The position numbers and the translations under genes were made by a program. Positions 35,536 to 44,525 of a DNA stretch of 53,379 nucleotides are shown here, in pieces. The stretch comes from M55B165 sp051744245 (GTDB lineage Bacteria; Actinomycetota; Humimicrobiia; Humimicrobiales; Humimicrobiaceae). Under the pieces are notes generated by a model. That model made no database searches, was not told the origin of the DNA, and worked only from the letters and a program-made list of their open reading frames with translations. The stretch is taken from NCBI GenBank assembly GCA_051744245.1, contig JBNJCV010000005.1, positions 1-53,379 on the forward strand. Direction: 5' to 3'. How positions within the stretch are numbered: position 1 is the first letter of the stretch; every line of letters begins with the position of its first letter.

Positions 35536-36608
35536 CCAGAACAAATGTGCCCACCCTTATCTGGGAGGATGGGCTGCTTAAACTTATAGACCAGAGGAAG
35601 TTACCATTTGAAGAAGTTTTCATTGAATGCAGAACTTCAGGCCAGACTGCCAAGGCAATAAAGGATATGGTAGTAAGGGGCGCTCCTGCTATAGGTGTTA
35701 CTGCTGCTTACGGGGTAGCTATTGCTGCCCTTGAATATGAAGGCAAAGACAAAGAGGGGCTCATCGGCCATGTAAAGGACAGCATACAAATTCTTGGGAA
35801 AACCAGGCCCACGGCAGTAAACCTTTTTTGGGCCTTGGACAGGATGAATTCTTTAATTGAGGAAGTTGGCGGAATTGATGTGACAGGGATAAAAGAAAGG
35901 CTGGTAGCTGAAGCAAAAAAAATTGAAAAAGAGGATATCCTGGTAAATAAGAGATTGGGTGAAAACGGGCTTAAAGCTTTTTCAGCTATTGAGAAAAAGA
36001 AGCTTTCTATCCTTACCCATTGCAATGCAGGGGCACTGGCAACTGCTGGATATGGCACTGCCCTGGGAGTGGTCAGGAAGCTTGATACAGCGGGCAGGAT
36101 AGCCCAGGTGATCGTAGATGAGACCAGGCCTTACCTTCAGGGGGCAAGGCTTACTTCCTGGGAGCTTTACAGGGAAGGGATAAAATTTTTTGTAATTACT
36201 GATAATATGGCTGCTTATTTTATGTCCACAGGAGATGTGGATGCAGTGGTTGTGGGTGCTGACCGGATAGCATCAAATGGAGATACTGCCAACAAAATAG
36301 GGACCCTGGGCTTATCTATCCTGGCAAAAAATTTTGGCATACCTTTTTTTGTGGCGGCCCCGGTATCAACTATAGATTTTAAAATAGGTAGGGGGCAAGA
36401 AATTGAGATTGAGAAAAGGAATCCGGAGGAAGTAAGGAAGGTTGCAGGCAGTCAGATAATCCCGGATTATATGGCAGTAGAAAATCCTGCTTTTGATGTC
36501 AGTCCGGCTGAAAATATAACGGCAATAATAACTGAAAAAGGAGTCCTGTATCCTCCTTACAAACATAGCATTACAAAATTAAAATCTAGGGAGTGGGACA
36601 ATGAATGA
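35517..36608 (+). CDS. mtnA: S-methyl-5-thioribose-1-phosphate isomerase
   Basis: 363 residues, eIF2B-alpha-like fold. Signature stretches: VVRGAPAIGVTAAYG (about 51-65), LTHCNAGALATAGYGTALGV (about 161-180, with the catalytic Cys) and VVVGADRIASNGDTANKIGT (about 240-259, with the catalytic Asp). It isomerises methylthioribose-1-P in methionine salvage. The overlap with ahcY puts both by-products of SAM use (SAH and methylthioadenosine) under one transcript. A ribose-1,5-bisphosphate isomerase is the only close alternative. It overlaps the next gene by 8 bases. Confidence 0.9.
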   Translation: MGNRDIARTNVPTLIWEDGLLKLIDQRKLPFEEVFIECRTSGQTAKAIKDMVVRGAPAIGVTAAYGVAIAALEYEGKDKEGLIGHVKDSIQILGKTRPTAVNLFWALDRMNSLIEEVGGIDVTGIKERLVAEAKKIEKEDILVNKRLGENGLKAFSAIEKKKLSILTHCNAGALATAGYGTALGVVRKLDTAGRIAQVIVDETRPYLQGARLTSWELYREGIKFFVITDNMAAYFMSTGDVDAVVVGADRIASNGDTANKIGTLGLSILAKNFGIPFFVAAPVSTIDFKIGRGQEIEIEKRNPEEVRKVAGSQIIPDYMAVENPAFDVSPAENITAIITEKGVLYPPYKHSITKLKSREWDNE

Positions 36609-37746
36609 CAAGAAAAAGGCAATGGTGCTTGCTGCAGGCTTGGGGACCAGGCTAAGGCCGCTAACTGACCTTATATCCAAGCCAATGGCACCCATTGTAA
36701 ATAAACCGGTAATGGAACATATAATAGGGCTTTTGGAAAAATATGGTTACAGAGATATAGTATGCAACCTACATTATTATCCAGATGTTATCAGGAAGCA
36801 TTTTGGAGATGGTTCCAAATTCGGGGTAAATATAGAATATTCTTATGAGGAAGAACTGATGGGCACTGCTGGAGGAGTAAAGAAAGTGGAAGATTTTTTT
36901 GAAGGCAAAACCTTCCTTATAATGAGTGGCGATGCCCTAACTGACATAGATTTGGAAAAAGCCTACAGTTTCCATAAGAAAAGGGGCGGAATATGCACCA
37001 TGGTACTAACAGAAGTGGAGGACACTTCCCAGTACGGAGTGGTACTGGTAGACAACAACCAGAGAATTTACGGGTTCCAGGAAAAACCTTTAAGCGGGGA
37101 AGCTAAATCCAACTTGGCAAATAGTGGAATTTACTTTTTCGAGCCTGAAATTTTTAACTATATGCCCAAGGGTAAGTTTTATGATTTTGGAAAAAATGTC
37201 TTTCCCAGCCTTTTGGACGAAAATATTCCTTATTATGGTTACACACATGACCAGTACTGGAATGATGTGGGGAGCTTGGATGAGTATCAGCAAGGAAATT
37301 TTGACGCACTGGAAGGCAGGGTAAAGGTAGAAGTTCCAGGAAAAGAATTAAAAGACGGGGTATGGATAGGAAAGAACTGCAAGATAGAGGAAAATGTGAT
37401 AATAATACCTCCGGTATGCATAGGAGACAATTGCACTATAAAAAAAGAAGCCAAGCTTTTCGGCCCCATTATATTAGGCGATGACACAGTAGTAGATGAG
37501 AGGGCAATTCTTTACCGGGGAATAAAATGGGGCAATGGATATATAGGAAAGGATGCCTCACTTATTGGGGCAATAATTGGTTATGACACCCACATAAAGG
37601 ATAAGGCTTCCGTGCTGGAAAAAGCAGTTATCGGTTCTAAAAGTGTGGTTGAAGATGGGATAATAATTCATCCCAGTGTTAAGATAATGTCAAATGAAGT
37701 CATAGAGATGGATAAGGGCGAAAACCAGGAAGAAAAAGAAAAATAA
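36601..37746 (+). CDS. second sugar-1-phosphate nucleotidyltransferase with beta-helix
   Basis: 381 residues. The N terminus has AMVLAAGLGTRLRPLTD with SKPMAPIVNKPVMEHI; MSGDALTD near 103-110 is the metal motif and FQEKP near 159-163 the sugar motif. Residues about 250-365 are hexapeptide-repeat beta-helix (IGKNCKIEENVII, IGDNCTIKKEA and so on). It is a paralog of the GMPP-like gene at 29595 with the same plan. Substrate (mannose-, glucose- or heptose-1-P) is not determinable by eye. The last 15 residues are a charged low-complexity tail. Its position next to ahcY and mtnA is shared by the PMM/PGI-PMI run upstream. Confidence 0.8.
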   Translation: MNDKKKAMVLAAGLGTRLRPLTDLISKPMAPIVNKPVMEHIIGLLEKYGYRDIVCNLHYYPDVIRKHFGDGSKFGVNIEYSYEEELMGTAGGVKKVEDFFEGKTFLIMSGDALTDIDLEKAYSFHKKRGGICTMVLTEVEDTSQYGVVLVDNNQRIYGFQEKPLSGEAKSNLANSGIYFFEPEIFNYMPKGKFYDFGKNVFPSLLDENIPYYGYTHDQYWNDVGSLDEYQQGNFDALEGRVKVEVPGKELKDGVWIGKNCKIEENVIIIPPVCIGDNCTIKKEAKLFGPIILGDDTVVDERAILYRGIKWGNGYIGKDASLIGAIIGYDTHIKDKASVLEKAVIGSKSVVEDGIIIHPSVKIMSNEVIEMDKGENQEEKEK

Positions 37747-37750
37747 GTCT

Positions 37751-38422
37751 TTGAAAAACAGTTTGATAGAAGCCATAAGGGATATAATTTTACCCCCAAT
37801 GTGCCCTATTTGCGGAAAGGTGAATAGCGGTTTTTTGTGCAGCAGCTGCAGGGCTCAAATAAGAGAGCTGGAAAAGGTCTGCAGTTACTGCGGAACACCC
37901 CTGGATGGAGAGAGATGTATTTTTTGCCGTGGCAAAAACTTTTACTTCTATAAGCTTAGAAGCTATACCGCATACAGGGGTCCTATAAAAAAGATTATAT
38001 ACAAATACAAGCGGAAGAAAATTTACAGCTTAAAGGAAGTTTTGGCCGGTTTCCTGGAGGAATTATTCTACAAAAATTTTAGCGGGGAAAATATAGATCT
38101 TATAGAAGGCATCCCGGGCCCCCATATAAGCCACATATGCAGAGAGCTTGCAACTAAACTAAATATACCTTATGCTAACAACTTGAAAAAAATTAAGGTC
38201 ACCAAACAGCAAAAGGAGCTAGGCTTTGTTACCAGAGCTTTTAATCTGGATGGCTCTTTTAAGCTAAGGGATTGCCTTAAAGTAGCAGGCTTAAATATTG
38301 TCCTCATTGATGATATATTTACTACAGGGAATACTGTAAACGAGGCAAGCAAGGTTTTAAAAGAAGCAGGAGTAAACAAGGTGTATGTGCTAACCATAGC
38401 CAGGGGTTTTAAATCCGTATGA
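37751..38422 (+). CDS. comF: ComF family phosphoribosyltransferase-like protein
   Basis: 223 residues, TTG start 4 bases after the upstream stop. The N terminus carries a four-pair zinc-finger-like region: CPICGK, CSSC, CSYCG, CIFC (about 16-56). The C-terminal half is the PRTase domain, with RAFNLDG (about 158-164) and the PRPP loop LIDDIFTTGNTV (about 181-192). ComF proteins support natural transformation as ATPase/primase-partner factors in some bacteria, but homologues are widespread without competence. Its TGA overlaps the cold-shock gene ATG (ATGA). Confidence 0.88.
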   Translation: MKNSLIEAIRDIILPPMCPICGKVNSGFLCSSCRAQIRELEKVCSYCGTPLDGERCIFCRGKNFYFYKLRSYTAYRGPIKKIIYKYKRKKIYSLKEVLAGFLEELFYKNFSGENIDLIEGIPGPHISHICRELATKLNIPYANNLKKIKVTKQQKELGFVTRAFNLDGSFKLRDCLKVAGLNIVLIDDIFTTGNTVNEASKVLKEAGVNKVYVLTIARGFKSV

Positions 38423-38625
38423 AAAAAAATAAGGGAACAGTAAAATGGTTCAGTCCGGAAAAAGGGTTTGGATTTATAAAAAGCAGGAACATGGACAATA
38501 TTTTTGTCCATTATAGCTTTATAAACTCTAATGGTTTTAAGACTTTAAAAAAGGGGCAGAAAGTATGTTTTAAGCTGGATAATGACGACAGGGGAAATAT
38601 AGCAAAGGATGTAGAGATAGAATAA
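38419..38625 (+). CDS. cold-shock domain protein
   Basis: 68 residues, a single OB-fold cold-shock domain with GTVKWFSPEKGFGFIKS (RNP1, about 6-22) and NIFVHYSF (RNP2, about 28-35). It binds single-stranded RNA or DNA and acts as an RNA chaperone. The ATGA overlap with comF and the position 17 bp before hpf suggest co-expression with stress and growth-arrest functions. Confidence 0.93.
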   Translation: MKKNKGTVKWFSPEKGFGFIKSRNMDNIFVHYSFINSNGFKTLKKGQKVCFKLDNDDRGNIAKDVEIE

Positions 38626-38642
38626 ATCTATAAGGAGGAAAT

Positions 38643-39182
38643 ATGGAATTCAAAATTAAAGGCAAAAACATCGAACTTGATGAAAAGATCAAGCAGTATG
38701 CAGAAAAGAAGATAAAGGATAGAGTGGTTAAATTTCTTGATAAGGCCATAGAGACAGAGCTAAAATTAATATTTGAAAAGAATCCCAGGATAAATGAAAA
38801 CAACAGGGCAGAAGTAACCATATATACAGCAGGGACAGTTATAAGGGCTGAAGATTCTGGAGTTGATGTTTATTCAGCCATTGATAAGGTTAATGATAAA
38901 TTAGAAAGACAGGTAAAAAGGTATAAAAATAAAAGGATAGAAAGGGGAAGGCAATCCCATAGTAATAAAAATATGGTAAATGCAGAACAGAAGATAAGGA
39001 AGCAGATTGTAAAAACTAAGACTTTCATAATGAAGCCCATGCCCCCGCAAGAAGCAGTTATGCAAATGGAGCTTTTAGGGCATGACTTCTTTGTTTTTAT
39101 AAACTCAGAAACTGAGCAGACAGCTGTAGTTTACCGTAGGAAAGACAGAAATTATGGGTTGATAGAACCCACGATAGAATAA
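38643..39182 (+). CDS. hpf: long-form ribosome hibernation promoting factor
   Basis: 179 residues with a strong AAGGAGG ribosome site. The N-terminal S30AE domain (1 to about 100) has MEFKIKGKNIELDEKIKQYAEKKI, and the C-terminal dimerisation domain (about 120-179) has KTFIMKPMPPQEAVMQMELLGHDFFVFIN and YRRKDRNYGLIEP. Long HPF joins two ribosomes into inactive 100S particles in stationary phase. It lies directly before secA, the usual arrangement in Firmicutes and many Actinomycetota. Confidence 0.93.
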   Translation: MEFKIKGKNIELDEKIKQYAEKKIKDRVVKFLDKAIETELKLIFEKNPRINENNRAEVTIYTAGTVIRAEDSGVDVYSAIDKVNDKLERQVKRYKNKRIERGRQSHSNKNMVNAEQKIRKQIVKTKTFIMKPMPPQEAVMQMELLGHDFFVFINSETEQTAVVYRRKDRNYGLIEPTIE

Positions 39183-39199
39183 AAATTAGGTGATTATTT

Positions 39200-41725
39200 A
39201 TGTTTGAAAAGCTTGGAAACATTTTAAAATTCGGTGAAGGCAAAAAATTAAAAAGATATGAAGAGATGGTAGCAAGGGTCAATGAATTAGAGGGCAGCAT
39301 TAAAGGTTTGCCGGATAACAAGCTGGCCCAAAAAACTTCAGAATTCCAGCAGAGGTTTGATAATGGGGAAAGTACCGACTCTATAATGCATGAAGCTTTT
39401 GCAGTGGTAAGGGAAGTAGCCAGAAGGACACTGAATATGAGGCATTTTGATGTCCAGATAATGGGCGGAGCAGTTCTGTTTGAAGGAAAGATTGCAGAAA
39501 TGAAAACTGGCGAAGGAAAGACATTGGTAGCAACCCTTCCTGTGTACTTGAATTCTTTTACAGGTAAAAGCACCCACCTGGTAACAGTTAACGACTACCT
39601 TGCAAAAAGGGATAGCGAGTGGATGGGGGAAATTTATAAGTTTTTGGACCTGGATATAGGGTTGTTGCAGAACGGAATGCCAAAACATGAAAAAAAAGAG
39701 CAGTATGACGCAGATGTGGTTTACGGAACTAATAATGAATTTGGCTTTGATTACCTGAGGGACAACATGGTAATAGACAAGGAAAATATTGTCCAGAGGG
39801 GCCACCATTATGCCATAATTGACGAAGTTGACAGCATCCTCATAGATGAAGCAAGGACCCCCCTTATTATCTCGGGCGTGGCATCAGGTACAACCAAGCT
39901 TTACAAGCAGTTTGCCCGGATTGTTCCCAGGCTTAAGGAAGAAGAAGACTTTGAAATTGATGAAAAAGCAAGAAGCGTATCTTTGACCGAAGAAGGGGTA
40001 GAGAGGGTTGAAAAAATCATAGGAATTGACAACCTTTACGACCCATCCAACTATATGCTCATACATGCCCTTAACCAGTCGCTTAAAGCAAGATACCTAT
40101 TTACCAATGAAGTGGATTACATTGTAAAGGGCGGCGAAGTTATAATAGTGGATGAGTTTACGGGAAGGCTAATGCCGGGAAGAAGGTACAGCGAAGGACT
40201 ACACCAGGCAATTGAGGCAAAAGAAGGGGTAAAGATAAGGGATGAAAACCAGACCCTGGCTACAATAACCATACAGAATTATTTCAGGATGTATGATAAG
40301 CTGGCGGGAATGACAGGGACTGCCATTACCGAAGCCAAGGAATTCAGGGAAATTTATGGCCTGGATACAATGGTAATCCCTACAAATAAGCCACTTATAC
40401 GTGACCGGCTGCCTGATCTTATATATAAAACTGAGAAAACAAAATTTGAGAAAGCAGCCGAAGATATAGAGGCGAGGTATAAAAAGGGACAGCCGGTGCT
40501 GGTAGGAACTATTTCTATAGAAAAATCAGAAAGGCTTTCCCGGATGTTAAAAGCTAAAGGTATACCCCATAATGTATTGAATGCAAAGTACCATGAAAGA
40601 GAAGCAGAAATTGTTGCAGATGCCGGACAGAAAAAAGCTGTAACCATTGCCACCAATATGGCCGGAAGGGGAACCGATATCATATTGGGTGAAGGTGTGC
40701 CTGCGCTGGGGGGTTTGCATGTTATGGGAACCGAGCGCCATGAGAGTAGAAGAATAGACAACCAGTTGAGGGGCAGAAGTGGCAGGCAGGGTGATCCAGG
40801 TTCCAGCCAGTTTTTCCTCAGCACTGAAGACGATCTTTTAAGGCTTTTTGGTTCTGACAGGATACAGACTATCATGGAGACATTCCAGTTCCCTGACGAT
40901 ATGCCCATCCAGCACCCCATGGTTAACCGGGCGGTAGAAAATGCCCAGAGGCAAGTTGAATCCAGGAATTTTGAGATCAGGAAGCATGTGCTGGAATATG
41001 ATGATGTGATGAATAAGCAAAGGGAAATAATCTATGCCAGGAGGAAGAAGCTTTTAGATGAAGAGAACCTGAAACAGACAGCCCTTAAAATGATAGCTGA
41101 AACTATTTATGAGGCCATAGATTCTCACATTAACCCCAATGAATATCCTGAAAATTGGAATTTAGACGATCTTTCTTCTTACCTGCAGGCTATGTTTGGC
41201 CAGGAAGTGATTGGGGAGATTGACCTGGACACTATAAATGCCAAATCTTTAAAGGAAATGGTAAAAGATAAAGCTTTAAAGTTATACCAGCAAAGGGAAG
41301 ATGAATTTGGTCCTGAAGTTTTAAGGAGGCTGGAGCGGATAGTAATGTTAAACGTTATTGACAATATGTGGAGAAGCCACCTGCTGGAAATGGATTACCT
41401 GAAAGAAGGCATAGGCCTGAGGGCCATTGGCCAGAGGGATCCTCTGGTGGAATATAAGCGGGAGGCTTTCCAACTTTTTAAGGGCTTGATTTCAGACATA
41501 AAGTCAGACACTGTAAAGCTGTTGTACAATGCCAGGATGGCCACAGAAAGCGAGCAGCAGAAAGAGAGGAAAACAGTTTATGCAAATGTTAGCGCCAGCG
41601 GCCCAAAGAAGACTTCACAGCCAGCTAAAACAAGCGGAAGCCAGGAAAGCAAGAAAAAGGTTGGGCGCAACGACCCCTGTCCCTGTGGAAGCGGGAAAAA
41701 ATACAAAAAATGCTGCGGAAGGTAG
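39200..41725 (+). CDS. secA: preprotein translocase ATPase SecA
   Basis: 841 residues. The DEAD motor is complete: MKTGEGKTLVATL (Walker A, about 100-112), VNDYLAKRD, DEVDSILIDEARTPLIISG (about 207-225), IATNMAGRGTDI (about 490-501) and GRSGRQGDPGSSQFFLS. The end carries the SEC-C zinc motif NDPCPCGSGKKYKKCC. It drives protein export through SecYEG. AGGTGAT precedes the ATG, and the gene is followed by prfB after 3 bases. Confidence 0.96.
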   Translation: MFEKLGNILKFGEGKKLKRYEEMVARVNELEGSIKGLPDNKLAQKTSEFQQRFDNGESTDSIMHEAFAVVREVARRTLNMRHFDVQIMGGAVLFEGKIAEMKTGEGKTLVATLPVYLNSFTGKSTHLVTVNDYLAKRDSEWMGEIYKFLDLDIGLLQNGMPKHEKKEQYDADVVYGTNNEFGFDYLRDNMVIDKENIVQRGHHYAIIDEVDSILIDEARTPLIISGVASGTTKLYKQFARIVPRLKEEEDFEIDEKARSVSLTEEGVERVEKIIGIDNLYDPSNYMLIHALNQSLKARYLFTNEVDYIVKGGEVIIVDEFTGRLMPGRRYSEGLHQAIEAKEGVKIRDENQTLATITIQNYFRMYDKLAGMTGTAITEAKEFREIYGLDTMVIPTNKPLIRDRLPDLIYKTEKTKFEKAAEDIEARYKKGQPVLVGTISIEKSERLSRMLKAKGIPHNVLNAKYHEREAEIVADAGQKKAVTIATNMAGRGTDIILGEGVPALGGLHVMGTERHESRRIDNQLRGRSGRQGDPGSSQFFLSTEDDLLRLFGSDRIQTIMETFQFPDDMPIQHPMVNRAVENAQRQVESRNFEIRKHVLEYDDVMNKQREIIYARRKKLLDEENLKQTALKMIAETIYEAIDSHINPNEYPENWNLDDLSSYLQAMFGQEVIGEIDLDTINAKSLKEMVKDKALKLYQQREDEFGPEVLRRLERIVMLNVIDNMWRSHLLEMDYLKEGIGLRAIGQRDPLVEYKREAFQLFKGLISDIKSDTVKLLYNARMATESEQQKERKTVYANVSASGPKKTSQPAKTSGSQESKKKVGRNDPCPCGSGKKYKKCCGR

Positions 41726-41728
41726 ATT

Positions 41729-42833
41729 ATGCTAGAAGATTATAAGGATACATACCAAAAACTGAAAGAAAAACTCCTGTTCTTACGGGATTGTCTTTGA
41801 GGTAGGAAAAAAGAAAAAAAGACTCGAAGAGCTTCAAAAGTATACCCTAAAAACCAATTTCTGGGATGACCAGCAAAGGGCCCAGGATATAATCCAGGAA
41901 ATAAATAGCTTAAGGGAAGTAACCGGAGGCATGGCAGATATCGAGGAAAAAATTGAGAATATTGAGCTGGCTTTAGAAATACTTGAATCCGAGCATGACC
42001 AGAAGCTGGAAAAAGAATTAAAGGATAACTTAAGCTCTCTGCAAAAGCTGCTGGCAACCATGGAAGAGAAAGCCATATTGGGAGGGAAATATGATAGTTA
42101 CCCGGCAGTCTTAAATATCCATCCGGGAGCCGGAGGTACAGAATCCCAGGATTGGGTAGAGATGCTTTTAAGGATGTATACCATGTGGATGGAAAAGAAA
42201 GGGTTTGCATACAGGACCATAGACTACCAGACAGGGGATGAAGCCGGGATAAAAAATGTAACCTTAACTGTAAAGGGCAAAAATGCCTACGGGCTGCTCA
42301 AGTCCGAGAAGGGCATCCATAGGCTGGTAAGGATTTCTCCTTTTGATTCTTCAAGCAGGAGGCATACTTCTTTTGCTTCCGTAGATGTTATCCCCTTGTT
42401 TGACCAGGGAGTAGACATTGACATAGACAAGGATGAGCTTAAAATTGAAACATACCGTTCCAGCGGGGCCGGGGGACAACATGTAAATGTCACTGACTCT
42501 GCGGTTAGGATTACCCATGTTCCCACCAATATTGTGGTGCAGTGCCAGGATGAAAGGTCCCAGATGCTAAACAGGCAGACAGCAATGCAGATACTGAAAT
42601 CAAAACTTTATGAGCTTGAGCTCAAGAAAAAAGAAGAAGAGATAAAAAAATTAAGGGGAGAGAAAAAGGAAATAGGATGGGGTAACCAAATCAGGAGTTA
42701 TGTGCTCCAGCCCTACCAGATGATTAAGGATCACAGGACAGGAGTGGAGGTAGGAGATGTGGATTCTGTACTGGATGGAGATATAGACATATTTATAAAG
42801 GGTTATCTTGAAAAAATATTAACCAAAGGGTAA
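41729..42833 (+). CDS. prfB: peptide chain release factor 2, programmed +1 frameshift
   Basis: The gene reads ATG at 41729 for 23 codons to CTT followed by an in-frame TGA (41798-41800), then continues in the +1 frame from GAG at 41799, giving 367 residues. Joined, the start LRDCL/EVGKKKKRLEEL matches the RF2 N terminus. RF2 identity comes from the anticodon-like SPF tripeptide (about 202-204) and the catalytic GGQ in SSGAGGQHVNVTDS (about 250-252). It ends translation at UGA and UAA and autoregulates through the frameshift: low RF2 favours slippage. It starts 3 bases after secA. Confidence 0.93.
41786..41801 (+). promoter_or_regulatory. prfB programmed frameshift site
   Basis: The slippery sequence is CTT TGA G (CTT 41795-41797, TGA 41798-41800). 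The leucine tRNA slips one base to TTT and decoding resumes at GAG. In Escherichia coli an AGGGGG element three bases upstream drives slippage; here only CGGGA (41786-41790) precedes, a weak anti-SD match at a longer distance. Either a different stimulator acts or efficiency is lower. Confidence 0.85.
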
Positions 42834-42871
42834 ACTTCTATCTATTAATATATTTTGTTTTCTTTTCCAAA

Positions 42872-43561
42872 ATGAATATGATTGAATTTAGAAATGTAAC
42901 TAAGATATACGAGGATAACACAGCTGCTTTAAAAAACATCAACCTGGCAGTAAAAAAAGGTGAATTCATATTTTTAGTCGGCCCTTCAGGGTCAGGCAAA
43001 TCAACATTTATAAAGCTCCTTATAAAGGAGTTTGATGCCACTACCGGGTCTATACATATAGCTGGCAGGAATATCTGCAAGCTAAAGCTCAGCAGGGTCC
43101 CCCAGCTTAGGAGGAATATGGGATGCATTTTCCAGGATTTTAAACTGCTTCCCAACAAGACGGTTTATGAGAATGTGGCTTTTGGCCTGGATGTTATCGG
43201 TAAGCCTTCTTATGTGATAAAAGTGCAGGTACCCCAGGTTTTAAAGCTAGTAGGGCTGTACCAAAAAATGAAATCTTTTCCCCACCAGCTGTCTGGCGGT
43301 GAGCAGCAAAGGGTTTCCATTGCCAGGGCATTTGTTAACCGGCCCCCAATACTTCTGGCTGATGAACCCACGGGAAATTTGGATCCAACAACCTCAGGCG
43401 GTATCATGCAGCTGCTGTCAAGAATTAACTTGATAGGTACTACTGTAGTAATGGCAACCCATGATAAAAGTGTAGTTAATTCAATGAGGAGAAGGGTTGT
43501 AGAGCTTGAAAACGGGGAAATAATAAGAGATCAGAAGAGGGGAGTATACGGAGAGCAATGA
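42872..43561 (+). CDS. ftsE: cell division ATP-binding protein FtsE
   Basis: 229 residues, an ABC ATPase with VGPSGSGKST (Walker A, about 36-45), LSGGEQQRVSIARAF (signature, about 138-152) and LLADEPTGNLD (Walker B, about 160-170). With FtsX it forms a type VII (MacB-like) transmembrane signalling complex at the division site that activates peptidoglycan hydrolases. No Shine-Dalgarno sequence is visible before either ATG (42872 or 42878); the 38-bp gap after prfB is pyrimidine-rich, which is unusual for this operon. It overlaps ftsX by ATGA. Confidence 0.94.
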   Translation: MNMIEFRNVTKIYEDNTAALKNINLAVKKGEFIFLVGPSGSGKSTFIKLLIKEFDATTGSIHIAGRNICKLKLSRVPQLRRNMGCIFQDFKLLPNKTVYENVAFGLDVIGKPSYVIKVQVPQVLKLVGLYQKMKSFPHQLSGGEQQRVSIARAFVNRPPILLADEPTGNLDPTTSGGIMQLLSRINLIGTTVVMATHDKSVVNSMRRRVVELENGEIIRDQKRGVYGEQ

Positions 43562-44466
43562 CCAGGGGAAGATATTATTTTGGAGAAACTTTTGCCAACT
43601 TTAAGAGAAACTTCCTGATGGCTTTCACCGCTATAACTACAGTAGCTATCACTTTATTTATTGTGGGGCTATTTTCAATAATCGTTTATGATGTGCTGGG
43701 AGTGCTTAACTCCATTAAGAGCCAGGTCGAAATTGCTGTTTACCTGGAAGACAACATTTCACAGGATCTCAAGGTTTACCTGGAAGAAGAAATCAAAAGC
43801 TGGGGTGAAATAGAAGATGTAAAATTTGTTTCAAAAGAGCAGGCTTTAGAGCAGTTTAAGGAAGAAAATGAAGGCAGTGACATATTAAAAGAAATTAAGG
43901 GCAATCCCCTGCCTCCCTCCTTTGAACTCACCTTAAGCAATCCGGAGAAGGTAAACCAGGTGGCAGTTAGGTTTCTGGATAAGGATGGGGAATATATTGA
44001 GGGCATAGATGATGTAATATATGGACAGAATTATGTGGATAAATTATTTTCAATTATAGCTATTGTGGGGACCATCGCCTTGCTGATTATAATAATGCTG
44101 CTTCTTGCCACCATAGTATTAATCTATAATACCATCAGGCTGTCCATACATGCCAGGAGGAAAGAGATAGAAGTTATGAAGCTTGTGGGGGCATCCAACT
44201 GGTTTGTAAGGATACCGTTTTTATTTGAAGGTTTTTTTGAAGGGTTTGTGGGCAGCCTTATATCGGCCTTAATCCTTTATTTTCTGGGAAAATTTTTGCT
44301 AATAAGGGGCGAGATGGCTTTAGCAGACACTATGAGGATAAGGGATTTGGCCATTGTTGGAAGCGGCAATATATCAATTTATATTTACGGTGGATTAATT
44401 GTGCTGGGTGGCCTGGTGGGCCTTATAAGTAGCATGCTTGCATTGCGCCGTTACCTAAAAGTCTAA
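43558..44466 (+). CDS. ftsX: cell division protein FtsX
   Basis: 302 residues with the FtsX plan: an N-terminal cytoplasmic tip and helix (about 20-45), a large extracellular loop (about 50-160) that binds hydrolase activators, and three C-terminal membrane helices (about 165-195, 222-250, 272-295). VYLEDNISQD and VSKEQALEQFKEEN are typical of the loop. It links FtsE ATPase cycles to EnvC-like activators; such an activator is encoded immediately downstream. Confidence 0.92.
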   Translation: MTRGRYYFGETFANFKRNFLMAFTAITTVAITLFIVGLFSIIVYDVLGVLNSIKSQVEIAVYLEDNISQDLKVYLEEEIKSWGEIEDVKFVSKEQALEQFKEENEGSDILKEIKGNPLPPSFELTLSNPEKVNQVAVRFLDKDGEYIEGIDDVIYGQNYVDKLFSIIAIVGTIALLIIIMLLLATIVLIYNTIRLSIHARRKEIEVMKLVGASNWFVRIPFLFEGFFEGFVGSLISALILYFLGKFLLIRGEMALADTMRIRDLAIVGSGNISIYIYGGLIVLGGLVGLISSMLALRRYLKV

Positions 44467-44525
44467 AGGAATTTTTTATATTATAAAATATTGTGGTAAA
44501 ATTAAGAAAAAATATATTATAGGTC

